Shown: positions 1-8,539 of the stretch, one piece after another | Layout: every line of letters starts with the position of its first letter | How positions within the stretch are numbered: the first letter of the stretch is position 1 | NCBI GenBank assembly: GCA_903839875.1 | Contig: CAIMDZ010000191.1 | Location: 1-41,100, forward strand | Source: an uncultured Bacteroidota bacterium | Lineage (GTDB): Bacteria > Bacteroidota > Bacteroidia > Chitinophagales > Chitinophagaceae | Direction: 5' to 3' | Length of the DNA stretch: 41,100 nt | Translations under genes and position numbers: made by a program | Notes under the pieces: model-generated | Database searches by the model: none | What the model was told of the DNA's origin: nothing | The model's input: only the letters and a program-made list of their open reading frames with translations

Positions 1-1
1 A

Positions 2-127
2 ATGAAATCAGAAGCAGGTGCATGGCAAACTCACCGGAACAATAAGGAAGCCAAAATAAAATGGCACTTCACCTGTGAGGATGCAAGGGTGAAATTATTA
101 AAACTTTATCCGTCAATTCATGCGTGA
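2..127 (+). mobile_element. IS630-family transposase, C-terminal end (5' end outside window)
   Basis: The frame opening at base 2 encodes 41 residues, ending in HFTCEDARVKLLKLYPSIHA and a TGA stop. The pattern W.FT.EDAR.KLK.LYPSI is, from memory of the family, the characteristic C-terminus of IS630/Tc1-type DDE transposases. The catalytic DDE part would lie upstream of the window. The ATG at base 2 is probably an internal methionine rather than a start. No clear terminal inverted repeat could be identified between 128 and 228. Whether the element is intact cannot be judged from here. It lies next to a broken toxin gene, which fits accessory DNA. Confidence 0.6.
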
Positions 128-228
128 CATGACACTAGTGGAGAAAAGTGCAATCTGTCATACACCCTCATTATCTTAGCATTTCTACTTACTTTCATTT
201 TTTGTAATTTTGAAATAATAAACAAACA

Positions 229-565
229 ATGGCAGGGCGGTACAATGTTGTCCAAATAGCGAATTTTACAAAGGACCTAAAAGCCCTTTCGAAAAAATAT
301 CCGTCTATTAAAAACGATGTTGAGAATTTGGCCGAAGAACTAGCATACGACCCCTTCAAGGGTAAATCTCTTGGGGGACGGTTTTTATAAAGTGCGCATG
401 CAAATAACATCTAAGTGGCGGGGTAAAAGTGGCGGAGCAAGAGTGATAACCAATGTTAAAATAGTTAAGAACACCGTCTATCTTGCTGAAATATATGATA
501 AGTCAGAAGTGGTAATATTATCAAAAAAAGAACTAAATTTATTAAACCAAAAAATTCCTGGATAA
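229..565 (+). pseudogene. RelE/ParE-superfamily toxin gene, interrupted by a frameshift
   Basis: An ATG at 229 opens a frame reading MAGRYNVVQIANFTKDLKAL and continuing to PFKGKSLGGRFL, with a stop at 388-390. The next frame takes over from about 371 with LGDGFYKVRMQITSKWRGKS and runs to 565. Joined at the run of five G at 373-377, the two give one protein of about 111 residues. It has the RelE-like order of an N-terminal helical part, a GxxLGxGxYKxR strand and GKSGGARVI. Four G instead of five would restore the frame. This is either a disabled toxin or a homopolymer sequencing error. Family toxins cleave mRNA at the ribosome. A small gene follows 13 bases downstream and may be its partner. 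Confidence 0.65.
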
Positions 566-578
566 TAAAGCTAATTGT

Positions 579-767
579 ATGTCGAAAAAAGAAAGAGAAT
601 ATGACCGCATACTAAGGGTAAAAGCCATTGCTGAAAAAGAAATTGCCGAAATTGAGGCTAAGGTGGCTAAGAAGAAAGCTAACAAGCTAAATGACAAGGA
701 AAAACAGCTCATACAGCTATACCGGAGTAACCCCGGTATGTTTGAAAGATATTTAAAAGCAGTTTAG
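579..767 (+). CDS. small highly charged helical protein, possible antitoxin partner
   Basis: This gene encodes 62 residues starting MSKKEREYDRIL. It is rich in Lys, Glu and Ala (IAEIEAKVAKKKANK) and ends in a less charged segment, YRSNPGMFERYLKAV. There is no signal peptide, no membrane segment and no recognisable helix-turn-helix. It starts 13 bases after the RelE-like frame and is on the same strand. Toxin-first order occurs in HigBA-like and some RelE-like modules, so an antitoxin role is a reasonable inference from position. The sequence itself is not one I can assign to a known antitoxin family. A neutral hypothetical protein is the alternative. Confidence 0.5.
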   Translation: MSKKEREYDRILRVKAIAEKEIAEIEAKVAKKKANKLNDKEKQLIQLYRSNPGMFERYLKAV

Positions 768-978
768 CAGTTTCCCGTTGCCCATAGTCTTCCATAAAAC
801 AAAAAAATAGTTAAGTCGTCGGCGGGTCTGCGATTGCAAAGCTCAGTGTGTAGCAGAGACCTTCGGAAACCAAGGTAAATAAGCTGAAAACCATTCCGTG
901 ATCTGAAGTGCATCCAAAACAATGAACCGGCTGGCACTTATATTTCATTTTATTTTGAGTATTTTTACATTTATGTAT

Positions 979-1476
979 ATGAAACATTTTTTTGTTTTTT
1001 TGTTTTTTATGCTTGCAGTCACATTAAATGTGGAAAGTAAAGGTGTAAAGAAAAAGGGTAATTCCACCTTAAGGGTTCTGGAAGCATATAGCCAACGCAT
1101 TTTGCCGGGAATTCCCGGCGCACAACCTAAAACCGATTTTCATTTTATTGTGATCTGGGAGGGAAAAAAATATCCGGAAACTGTTTTCTGGCGCGGAGAG
1201 AATGGTTGGCTTACATGTAATTTATACAAGGCCCACTGGATGGGAAACAGAACAATTAATGTACCCAGGGATTACAGGTTTGATCCTGTTACTAATGATG
1301 CTATTCATAAAGGTGATACCCTTGAATTGAGGCCTGTGACAGGGGGTAAATTTCCTGTCCCCCCTGAAATACCTAAAGATGCGAAGAACACTTTGTTTTA
1401 TAAATCAGGTGGCAGCGGCTGGATGCTATCGCCGGTGAAAAATATCACCAGGAAGCCTGATATACCGTTGCCTTAG
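979..1476 (+). CDS. exported hypothetical protein
   Basis: I chose the ATG at 979 because it gives a standard signal peptide (MKHFFVFLFFMLAVTLNVES) directly before a charged mature start, GVKKKGN. An ATG at 922 in the same frame would add 19 further hydrophobic residues and is less likely. The mature part of about 145 residues has no family I recognise. It contains WEGKKYPETVFWRGENGWLT and a Pro-rich tail (GGKFPVPPEIPKDAKNTLFY, KPDIPLP), which suggests a compact beta-rich extracytoplasmic domain. No lipobox or T9SS tail is visible. It ends 59 bases before the next gene on the same strand, so co-transcription is possible. Confidence 0.6.
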   Translation: MKHFFVFLFFMLAVTLNVESKGVKKKGNSTLRVLEAYSQRILPGIPGAQPKTDFHFIVIWEGKKYPETVFWRGENGWLTCNLYKAHWMGNRTINVPRDYRFDPVTNDAIHKGDTLELRPVTGGKFPVPPEIPKDAKNTLFYKSGGSGWMLSPVKNITRKPDIPLP

Positions 1477-1535
1477 GAAATTTGAGTAGAATCAGATTGA
1501 CGATTATATGTAGAGCTTATTTTAAGAATAAAAAA

Positions 1536-4145
1536 ATGAAGAAGATATATTTTATTGCGTTGCTTGTGTTATTGCATCTTGAATTGAATGCCCAGCCGTG
1601 GATGCCCACAGGCAATAATGGTCCATTAAAGTTTTCGGACATGATAGCCCGTTACAGGCAAATGCCCGAATTCGAGGAGGAAGAACATAATACCAAGGCA
1701 AATCTTAAAGAACGGGGTGAAGGGAAAGAACACCTGTTCCAAAAATGGGAATGGTACTGGCGGCAGCACCTGGATAAAGATGGTTATATAGTTCCTCAGA
1801 TGAAAACTACTGAGGAATGGCAACGCTATTTTGATATGCATAAATACGCGGCAAGAACTACAACAACTACTTCAAACTGGATATTCCAGGGGCCAAGTTT
1901 ATCTGGTGGGGGATATGCAGGTATAGGCAGGCTTACTGTAGTCGCTTTTGATCCGGTTGATTCAAATACTTTTTATGTTGGGAGTCCAGGTGGCAGCGCA
2001 TGGAAAACAACTAATGGCGGGCTGACATGGGCATCTTTATATGATCACTTGCCTACTTTAGGTGTTTCTGATATAAAGATAAATCCGTTAAACCGGAATA
2101 CGATTTATTTAGCTACCGGAGATGGAGACCATGGTGATGCATATAGCTCAGGGATAATTAAATCACATGATGGCGGGCTAACCTGGGCAACAACCGGTCT
2201 TTCATGGCCGCCTACTTATTGGATCACTGCAAGATCATTACTGATCAATCCACAGGACACCAATTCAATGATACTCGCGACCAACAATGGTATTTACAAA
2301 ACCCACGATGGCGGCGTTACCTGGATCAATTATACAACTGGTGATTATAAACAGATACTCTATAAACCCGGAGATACTTCAACAGTCTATGGCACTATTT
2401 ATACAAGTACTTCAGCACAGATCGTTAGGTCATTGAACGGAGGTATTACCTGGAGTACGGTCACTGCTTTTACCGATGCGCAGAGAGTAAACATTGCCAT
2501 ATGCCCGTCAAGCCCTGCAATTGTAAAAGCCATAGCATCCAACAGTCATTCAGGCTTACAGGGGATTTATAACTCCACCAACAGCGGCGCCAGTTATACG
2601 GCTCTGTTTACTGACGATACCACCTGCACGAATAACCTGCTTAACTGGGAGCTTGGGCTGCCTACATCAGGTTGTGGCGGACAAGGTTGGTATGACTTGT
2701 GCATTGCCATGAATCCTGCAAATGCATCGGAGGTAACCATTGGTGGGGTAAATACTTATTTCTCCTCCGATGGCGGATTATCCTGGACCATAGCCAATAC
2801 CTGGTGGGGCGGATTGACTGGGGTTTATACTGTTCACGCTGATAAACATAACCTTGCTTATCATCCATTAACCGGTGCATTATTCGAAACCTGCGATGGT
2901 GGTGTATATAAAAATTATGGCCCGCTTACAGATCCCTGGACAGACCTGTCAAGTGGTATCTGCGTTACTGAGTTTTACAGGAATGCAGTGGCAAACGGCA
3001 CCAGCTTCTGTATAGGTGGGTGCCAGGATGATGGAACAAAAATGGTATTGGGTGGCGGAGCTTCAACAGACCTTACCGGTGGCGATGGTATGCAACCCCT
3101 TATTAATTATGGCGACCCAAACAATGTTTTTTATTGCTCCTATCAAAATGGTGCAATTGATATGACCCGGGACGGCGGAGCTAACTATCATAGCATAACT
3201 GATACCTTGCACAGTTCCGGAGGGTGGGTCACTCCCTACGTCATTCATCCTGCTGATACAGCAACATTGTTGCTCGGATACAAAAGGGTGTTTGTTTCTC
3301 ATAACAACGGAAACTGGTGGACTCCGGTTTCACCCATATTTGACAGTAATTCGAATCTTAACATTTTGCAGATTTCAAGGGCAAACCCAAATTATATTTA
3401 TACCGTGCATGATGATTACAATATCTGGAAATCGGTGATCCACTATACTACCAACTTCGGAGCCAGCTGGGATACCATACATAATCCTATCGGTAATTTT
3501 ATTTCCGATCTGGCCATTGACCCCCGAAATGAAAAGCATTTGTGGGTAACAGTAAGCGGGTATTCAAGCACGGATAAAGTTTACAGTTACAACCTGGTTA
3601 CGAATACCTGGACCAACGAAACTGGCTCTTTGCCAAACCTGCCTGTGGACTGCATTGTGATAGATACCTCATCAAAAACAAAATACATTGGCACCGATGC
3701 GGCAATATTTTACAAAGACAGCACTATGACCGACTGGATGCTGTACAATAACAACCTCCCTTCCGTCCATGTGGCCGACCTTAATATTAATTACTCCACC
3801 GGAGAAATATGGGCTGCAACATTTGGCAGGGGTATGTGGAAAAGTTATAAAGCTGAAAATCCACCTTCTTTATTTGTTCCAAAAGTTCCTGCCGGTGATA
3901 TTTCCATAGCGCCGAATCCGGGGCATGGAGTCTTTACAATTCATACAACAAATACTGAATTATTGGACGGGCCGGTTGTTGTAAAGTTGGTAAGTGTTGA
4001 TGGCAGGATTGTTTGGAGCGCCAATGGCCTATTCGATGGGGGAGGAAATCTGCAGATTTTACCAGAAGGACTGCGGCCGGGGTTTTATATCTGCGAGGTG
4101 AGTAATAAAAACGGAGTACTTAGGAGCAGGGTAGTGGTTAACTGA
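1536..4145 (+). CDS. secreted Asp-box (BNR/sortilin-type) beta-propeller protein with T9SS sorting domain
   Basis: The product has 869 residues. The ATG at 1536 gives a signal peptide MKKIYFIALLVLLHLELNA followed by QPW. A TTG 54 bases upstream in the same frame would bury it. The body carries repeated Asp-box motifs of the form S/T-x-D/N-G-G-x-T/S-W: TTNGGLTW, SHDGGLTW, THDGGVTW, SLNGGITW, SSDGGLSW. These mark six- or seven-bladed propellers of the sialidase/VPS10 type. The last 80 or so residues (SIAPNPGHGVFTI ... LRPGFYICEVSNKNG) are a type A T9SS C-terminal domain, so the protein should cross the outer membrane and be displayed or released. I see no catalytic sialidase signature. Adhesion, glycan binding or hydrolysis are all possible. 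Confidence 0.85.
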   Translation: MKKIYFIALLVLLHLELNAQPWMPTGNNGPLKFSDMIARYRQMPEFEEEEHNTKANLKERGEGKEHLFQKWEWYWRQHLDKDGYIVPQMKTTEEWQRYFDMHKYAARTTTTTSNWIFQGPSLSGGGYAGIGRLTVVAFDPVDSNTFYVGSPGGSAWKTTNGGLTWASLYDHLPTLGVSDIKINPLNRNTIYLATGDGDHGDAYSSGIIKSHDGGLTWATTGLSWPPTYWITARSLLINPQDTNSMILATNNGIYKTHDGGVTWINYTTGDYKQILYKPGDTSTVYGTIYTSTSAQIVRSLNGGITWSTVTAFTDAQRVNIAICPSSPAIVKAIASNSHSGLQGIYNSTNSGASYTALFTDDTTCTNNLLNWELGLPTSGCGGQGWYDLCIAMNPANASEVTIGGVNTYFSSDGGLSWTIANTWWGGLTGVYTVHADKHNLAYHPLTGALFETCDGGVYKNYGPLTDPWTDLSSGICVTEFYRNAVANGTSFCIGGCQDDGTKMVLGGGASTDLTGGDGMQPLINYGDPNNVFYCSYQNGAIDMTRDGGANYHSITDTLHSSGGWVTPYVIHPADTATLLLGYKRVFVSHNNGNWWTPVSPIFDSNSNLNILQISRANPNYIYTVHDDYNIWKSVIHYTTNFGASWDTIHNPIGNFISDLAIDPRNEKHLWVTVSGYSSTDKVYSYNLVTNTWTNETGSLPNLPVDCIVIDTSSKTKYIGTDAAIFYKDSTMTDWMLYNNNLPSVHVADLNINYSTGEIWAATFGRGMWKSYKAENPPSLFVPKVPAGDISIAPNPGHGVFTIHTTNTELLDGPVVVKLVSVDGRIVWSANGLFDGGGNLQILPEGLRPGFYICEVSNKNGVLRSRVVVN

Positions 4146-4276
4146 TATCTTTGCGTATGTTACTTGTTTTATTTGAAATTGTATTATTGCTTTTTGGATA
4201 TTTCAAGTATTGCATGGATAGGTAATATGAAATGTGAAAGTTGAAAATAATAACCCCTTTATAATTTCAAATAAAT

Positions 4277-4284
4277 TATTTTTG
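4277..4284 (+). promoter_or_regulatory. candidate Bacteroidota -7 box for the arginine decarboxylase gene
   Basis: TATTTTTG matches the TAnnTTTG consensus recognised by the Bacteroidota primary sigma factor. It lies 50 bases before the ATG at 4335. No TTG -33 element is found at the usual 17-23 base spacing, so support is partial. Confidence 0.35.
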
Positions 4285-4334
4285 TTTCGTCAACAATTCT
4301 TTAATCACACTAATCCATTTTCTGCTGCCGGTAA

Positions 4335-5750
4335 ATGAATAATACTTACGCTGATCTCGTACAACAGACCTTCCATTTTCCACAGGAAGGATTCGATGTA
4401 AATGACAACAATACTCTTGAATTTAATGGTGTAGATATAAGTGCACTGATAGAGAAATACGGTACACCATTCAAACTGACTTATCTGCCCAAAATTGGGA
4501 TGCAGATCGCAAAGGCTAAGAAGATGTTTAATGATGCTATAAAAAAGCACAGGTACGATGGCAAGTATGTTTATTGTTATTGTACCAAAAGCTCTCATTT
4601 CTCTTTTATAGTAGAAGAGGCATTAAAGCATGGAGTGCACCTGGAGACTTCATTTGCTTATGATATAGACATCATCAAGCGGCTATACCAAAGGCGGAAA
4701 ATAACCAAGGAAACTATTATCGTATGCAATGGATTTAAGACAAGGGCATACACGCGTAATATTGCCCGCCTGATAAACGAGGGCTTTAAGAATGTCATAC
4801 CGATCGTTGATAACAAAAACGAGTTTGACGATTATAAAAAGTCTATCAGGGCAAAGGATCCGGTGAATATTGGTATTCGTATTGCCAGCGAGGAAGAGCC
4901 AACTTTCGACTTCTATACTTCCCGGCTCGGTATTCGCAGCCGCGATGTACTGGAGTTTTATGTGGATAAAATAAAGGGCAATGATAAGTTCAGACTGAAG
5001 ATGCTGCACTTCTTTATGAACAAAGGTATTAAAGACGATGTCTACTACTGGAGCGAACTGAATAAAGTATTGAACATTTATTGCCAGTTGAAGAAAGTAT
5101 GTCCTGAACTGGAAGCTATCAATATAGGTGGCGGCCTGCCCATCAAACACTCCCTCGGCTTTGACTATGATTACAATTATATGGTCAACGAAATAGTGTC
5201 AACCATTAAGAAAGTCTGTAAGAAAAACAAGGTTGATACCCCAGATATCTACACCGAGTTTGGCTCTTTTACAGTAGGCGAGGCAGGCGCAGTAGTGTAT
5301 AGTGTTCTTGATGAAAAGATGCAGAATGACCGTGAGATCTGGTACATGATAGACAGTTCTTTTATCACCACACTGCCTGATACATGGGGCATAGGTGAGA
5401 AATTTCTGATGCTGCCTATTAATAAATGGGAAAAAGAATACCAGGAGGTACACCTGGGCGGGCTTACCTGCGACAGCCACGATTTTTATACATCGGAAGA
5501 GCACATCAATGCAGTGTTCCTGCCTAAGCTGGAAAAGGAAAAAGGTAAGGATCCCTTATACATAGGTTTCTTTCATACCGGGGCCTACCAGGATCAGCTT
5601 GCTGGTTATGGAGGCATCAAACATTGCATGATACCATCCCCCAAACATATAATAGTAGAATACAACAAGGAAGGTGAATTGGAAGACTGGCTCTATGCCA
5701 AAGAGCAATCGCCTCAAAGTATGCTGAAGATTTTAGGGTATATCAGATAG
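4335..5750 (+). CDS. speA: PLP-dependent arginine decarboxylase (alanine racemase fold, compact form)
   Basis: The product has 471 residues and makes agmatine from arginine for polyamine synthesis in the cytoplasm. Visible marks of the fold-III decarboxylases are YCTKSS with K85 in the place of the PLP lysine, a Gly-rich loop AINIGGGLPIKHS, EFGSFTVGEAGA in the place of the EPGR-type phosphate loop, and LTCDSHDFY near residue 380, matching the C-D-S-x-D motif that supplies the second-subunit Cys and the substrate-binding Asp. A final GAYQ..LAGYGG matches the usual C-terminal GAY. It is shorter than enterobacterial SpeA (about 630-660 residues) but I recall this length as normal for Bacteroidota. 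The specificity call (arginine rather than ornithine or carboxynorspermidine) rests on overall resemblance. Confidence 0.8.
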   Translation: MNNTYADLVQQTFHFPQEGFDVNDNNTLEFNGVDISALIEKYGTPFKLTYLPKIGMQIAKAKKMFNDAIKKHRYDGKYVYCYCTKSSHFSFIVEEALKHGVHLETSFAYDIDIIKRLYQRRKITKETIIVCNGFKTRAYTRNIARLINEGFKNVIPIVDNKNEFDDYKKSIRAKDPVNIGIRIASEEEPTFDFYTSRLGIRSRDVLEFYVDKIKGNDKFRLKMLHFFMNKGIKDDVYYWSELNKVLNIYCQLKKVCPELEAINIGGGLPIKHSLGFDYDYNYMVNEIVSTIKKVCKKNKVDTPDIYTEFGSFTVGEAGAVVYSVLDEKMQNDREIWYMIDSSFITTLPDTWGIGEKFLMLPINKWEKEYQEVHLGGLTCDSHDFYTSEEHINAVFLPKLEKEKGKDPLYIGFFHTGAYQDQLAGYGGIKHCMIPSPKHIIVEYNKEGELEDWLYAKEQSPQSMLKILGYIR

Positions 5751-5780
5751 GTTTTTTGGAATTCGTAATTTGGTATTGGG

Positions 5781-5800
5781 AACCTGCCGGCAGGCAGGTT
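5781..5800. repeat. short palindrome, dispersed-repeat type
   Basis: AACCTGCCGGCAGGCAGGTT has 8-bp perfect arms around GGCA. It lies in the 131-base gap between two convergent genes (4335-5750 and 5882-7804). It resembles other palindromes in the window (36306, 37498), so I take it as a REP-like interspersed element. It could also act as a weak bidirectional terminator, but no T-run follows on either side. Confidence 0.5.
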
Positions 5801-5881
5801 TGGATTGCGATTTAGCAAAGTGCTTGCCAAAAATTATTTTCGAACTAACATGTAATCAACTCGCAACTTACCACTAATGAC

Positions 5882-7804
5882 TTACGACTTACGACTACCA
5901 TCATTCACCTTTTCATAAGCAATATTATTGCTTACAAATTCCGGTACCAGTTCTTTCATCAGGTGTACTGTTTCAAGGGTATAATGCTGGCGGGCACATT
6001 TAATAAGTTTGTCTATGCTTTTTTCCACCTTGGCAAAATCATATTGATGCACATCGGCGATCATTATCTTATCATGATAAGTAGGACGTGCATTTTCAGA
6101 GGTGCCGAGTAATTCTTCAAATAATTTTTCACCGGGACGCAGGCCTGTGTATATTATTTTTATATCCACATCGGGCTCTTTTCCCGCAAGTTTGATCACC
6201 TTTCTTGCAAGGTCAGATATCTTCACCGGTTTGCCCATATCGAAAATGAAAATTTCACCGCCCTGTCCCATAACACCGGCTTCAATAACAAGCAGGCAGG
6301 CTTCAGGGATGGTCATGAAGAACCGGGTAATTTCGGGGTGGGTAACAGTTAATGGGCCACCCTTTTCTAACTGCATTTTAAAACGTGGAATAACAGATCC
6401 ATTAGATCCAAGCACATTTCCAAACCGGGTAGTGACAAATTTGGTTGGTGAATGTCCTTCACTTTTTTGGTCGGTGGTTAAATTCCTGTAAAAACTTTGA
6501 GTAAATATCTCTGCAATACGCTTTGAGGCGCCCATGACATTTGTCGGGTTCACCGCTTTATCAGTTGAGATCATAACAAACTTCTCCACATCATTCATCA
6601 CCGCAAGTTCAGCAAGTATTTTAGTACCCAGTACATTGTTGAGCACAGCAATAGAAGGATTGTCTTCCATTAGCGGCACATGCTTGTATGCTGCGGCATG
6701 AAATACTATCTGCGGGTTATATACTTCAAAAAGATGCTCCATGCGCTGCCGGTCGCATATGTCGCCGAGGTATGCTTTTACAATTGCATTTTTATACTTG
6801 TCTTGTATTTCAAGATAAAAGTCGTGCATGGGTGTTTCTGCCTTATCGCATAGAATAATCAGCGATGGACGGTACTGGAGCAACTGCCGCACGAGTTCAC
6901 TCCCTATTGAGCCTGCTGCGCCGGTAACGAGAATTCTTTTACCTTTTAATTCAGTATAAATAGCTTCATTATGAATTTTGATTACTTCACGTTCCAGCAG
7001 ATCCTCAATTTTAATATCCTGTAGCTGCTGTGTGTCTAGTCTTCCATTTAACCAATCTCGCATGGCAGGCACCTGCTGTATCCTGATGCCATGAGCCAGG
7101 CAGTTGTCAACAAGGTCGTTGAGTTTGGTTTTTTCAATTTGTTTGCTGGCAAGAATCAGCAGCTCCACTCCTTCATTCCGTAATTTAATTATGCTGTTTT
7201 CATTGGTGCTGTAAATCGGCAGGCCTTCTAGTAACTTACCGGATGTGTTAAAAGAATCATCCAGGTAGGCAACTACCAGCATATCTCCGTTAGGCAGGCT
7301 GTTCAATACTTTTTGAATGTGCTGCCCGTCGGCTGAAGTATCATATACAACTACCTTTTTCTTTAATAATTTATCTCCTCTTGAAAGTGATTTATAAAAA
7401 TTAAAACAGTAACGAACGGCAAGCCGGTAAGAAATAATTACGAACGTGGATATCAGGAAATTAATGGTAACGATCTGCAGTGTGAAAAAATTTCCATATC
7501 TGAAACTCGTAACAAAGGTATTAAGCACAAGGTAGAAGAAAGAAGCTATTGCATTTACCATTACCAGCCTTTGAGCATCTTCGAGGTTAGTATACCTTAT
7601 AATACCGGCGTAGCTTTTAAATAAATAAAAAAGCACACTGTTGAAAACCAAAACAACCAGCATAGTTATCCGAAGACCTGCATCAACCTTTGGCCAGTCA
7701 AAATTCAGCTTAAGCATCCTGGACAAAAACAGGCAAAAACAAACCAGGAAAAGATCTAAAAGAAAAACCAGCCACCGGGGAAGAATGTGTATTTTATATG
7801 CCAT
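5882..7804 (-). CDS. membrane-bound nucleotide-sugar 4,6-dehydratase/epimerase (CapD/PglF/WbpM type)
   Basis: The product has 640 residues. The N-terminal 125 or so residues hold four hydrophobic segments (LVFLLDLFLVCFCLFLS, ITMLVVLVFNSVLFYLF and two more). A nucleotide-binding CoA-binding-like domain follows (KKVVVYDTSADG, VVAYLDDS). The SDR domain starts near residue 290 with ILVTGAAGSIGSEL and has STDKAVNPTNVMGASKR, where Met stands at the position of the usual catalytic Tyr, as in PglF/FlaA1-type dehydratases. RFGNVLGSNGSVIP and GLRPGEKLFEELL follow. The likely role is the first step in making a rare amino sugar from UDP-GlcNAc for surface polysaccharide or glycoprotein. No other glycan genes are beside it. 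Substrate is inferred from family. Confidence 0.85.
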   Translation of the reverse strand: MAYKIHILPRWLVFLLDLFLVCFCLFLSRMLKLNFDWPKVDAGLRITMLVVLVFNSVLFYLFKSYAGIIRYTNLEDAQRLVMVNAIASFFYLVLNTFVTSFRYGNFFTLQIVTINFLISTFVIISYRLAVRYCFNFYKSLSRGDKLLKKKVVVYDTSADGQHIQKVLNSLPNGDMLVVAYLDDSFNTSGKLLEGLPIYSTNENSIIKLRNEGVELLILASKQIEKTKLNDLVDNCLAHGIRIQQVPAMRDWLNGRLDTQQLQDIKIEDLLEREVIKIHNEAIYTELKGKRILVTGAAGSIGSELVRQLLQYRPSLIILCDKAETPMHDFYLEIQDKYKNAIVKAYLGDICDRQRMEHLFEVYNPQIVFHAAAYKHVPLMEDNPSIAVLNNVLGTKILAELAVMNDVEKFVMISTDKAVNPTNVMGASKRIAEIFTQSFYRNLTTDQKSEGHSPTKFVTTRFGNVLGSNGSVIPRFKMQLEKGGPLTVTHPEITRFFMTIPEACLLVIEAGVMGQGGEIFIFDMGKPVKISDLARKVIKLAGKEPDVDIKIIYTGLRPGEKLFEELLGTSENARPTYHDKIMIADVHQYDFAKVEKSIDKLIKCARQHYTLETVHLMKELVPEFVSNNIAYEKVNDGSRKS

Positions 7805-7832
7805 AGTTTTTCATTCAAAATAGCTTTGTTAA

Positions 7833-7840
7833 CAAAAATA
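7833..7840 (-). promoter_or_regulatory. candidate -7 box for the dehydratase gene
   Basis: On the minus strand this is TATTTTTG, matching TAnnTTTG. It lies about 28 bases upstream of the ATG at 7804, a typical leader length in this phylum. No convincing -33 TTG was found. Confidence 0.4.
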
Positions 7841-8043
7841 ATTTTGTTAAGGTATAGTTATTTGGGGTTATGGATACAATAATACGTAAAAAGACAATAC
7901 CAACAACAGAAACAGAAAAATTCACTAAAATATAGAAAAATATAATCTCACAACCGTCTACTGTATATGATTTATTAATCAGATAATAAGACATGTCAAA
8001 TATAGTTCAGAAAATTTATTATTAAGACAGTTATTAATTGTCA

Positions 8044-8051
8044 TAACTTTG
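8044..8051 (+). promoter_or_regulatory. candidate -7 box upstream of the receiver/Hpt pair
   Basis: TAACTTTG matches TAnnTTTG. It lies 86 bases before the TTG start at 8138. No -33 TTG is seen at normal spacing. Confidence 0.3.
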
Positions 8052-8137
8052 TATTATCATTATTTTGTGAAGTAGAATATGATATTTAATTTTAGGTCCA
8101 TAAAAAAAATATATAGTACAAATAAAATATTGCTAAT

Positions 8138-8539
8138 TTGCTCGAAGGGATAAATATATTGGTAGTTGAGGATAATATTCTTAATCAGAAGATCGTAAAT
8201 TTCTTACTCAGGAAAGAAAACGCCTCAATTTTTACCGCAATGAACGGCAATGAGGCTATTGATCTTGTAAGAAACCGGGATTTTGATATTATATTAATGG
8301 ATTTGCAAATGCCTGGTATGGATGGTTTTTCTACAGCAAGATATATTAGGAAGGAAATAAAGAGTGATGTTCCGATTATCGCCCTCACTGCTGATATTTT
8401 TGTAAAAGAAACATCTAATTGTCTGGATGCAGGAATGAATGCATGTATTTCAAAACCGTTTGAAACCAATGAACTGAGCGCATTAATTTTGAGATTAATA
8501 AAAGAGAGGAATATTAATTCTTTAAAAGAAAGCGTATGA
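8138..8539 (+). CDS. single-domain response regulator (receiver/CheY-like)
   Basis: The product has 133 residues and is one receiver domain with no output domain. The full active site is visible: acidic pair E11-D12 (LVVEDN), phospho-acceptor D55 (ILMDLQMPGMDG), T84 (IALTAD) and K106 (ISKPF). The only available start is TTG at 8138, since an in-frame stop (TAA 8123-8125) lies just upstream and no ATG precedes the domain. The NILNQKIV signature is typical of receivers from hybrid histidine kinases. The stop overlaps the next gene's start (ATGA at 8536-8539), so the two are almost certainly translated together. Probable role: phosphoryl relay with the Hpt protein. The cognate kinase is not in the window. 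Confidence 0.85.
   Translation: MLEGINILVVEDNILNQKIVNFLLRKENASIFTAMNGNEAIDLVRNRDFDIILMDLQMPGMDGFSTARYIRKEIKSDVPIIALTADIFVKETSNCLDAGMNACISKPFETNELSALILRLIKERNINSLKESV

Larger units (their letters stand above)
7805..8137. other. AT-rich intergenic region between divergent genes
   Basis: This 333-base gap separates the dehydratase gene (-) and the receiver gene (+). It holds candidate -7 boxes for both strands: CAAAAATA at 7833-7840, read as TATTTTTG on the minus strand, and TAACTTTG at 8044-8051 on the plus strand. Short self-complementary stretches such as TTTGTTAACAAA at 7824-7835 are present. No open frame, RNA gene or decayed kinase sequence was recognised. Confidence 0.5.

Noticed and set aside
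768-921. Possible structured RNA in the gap before the exported protein gene
   Set aside because: GTCTGC...GCAGAGAC gives only a weak imperfect stem, and similar fragments near 37525 suggest old repeat debris. No tRNA or known riboswitch pattern fits.
4146-4153. TATCTTTG match to the -7 box after the Asp-box gene
   Set aside because: It lies directly behind a stop codon and 181 bases before the next start, with a better-placed box at 4277.
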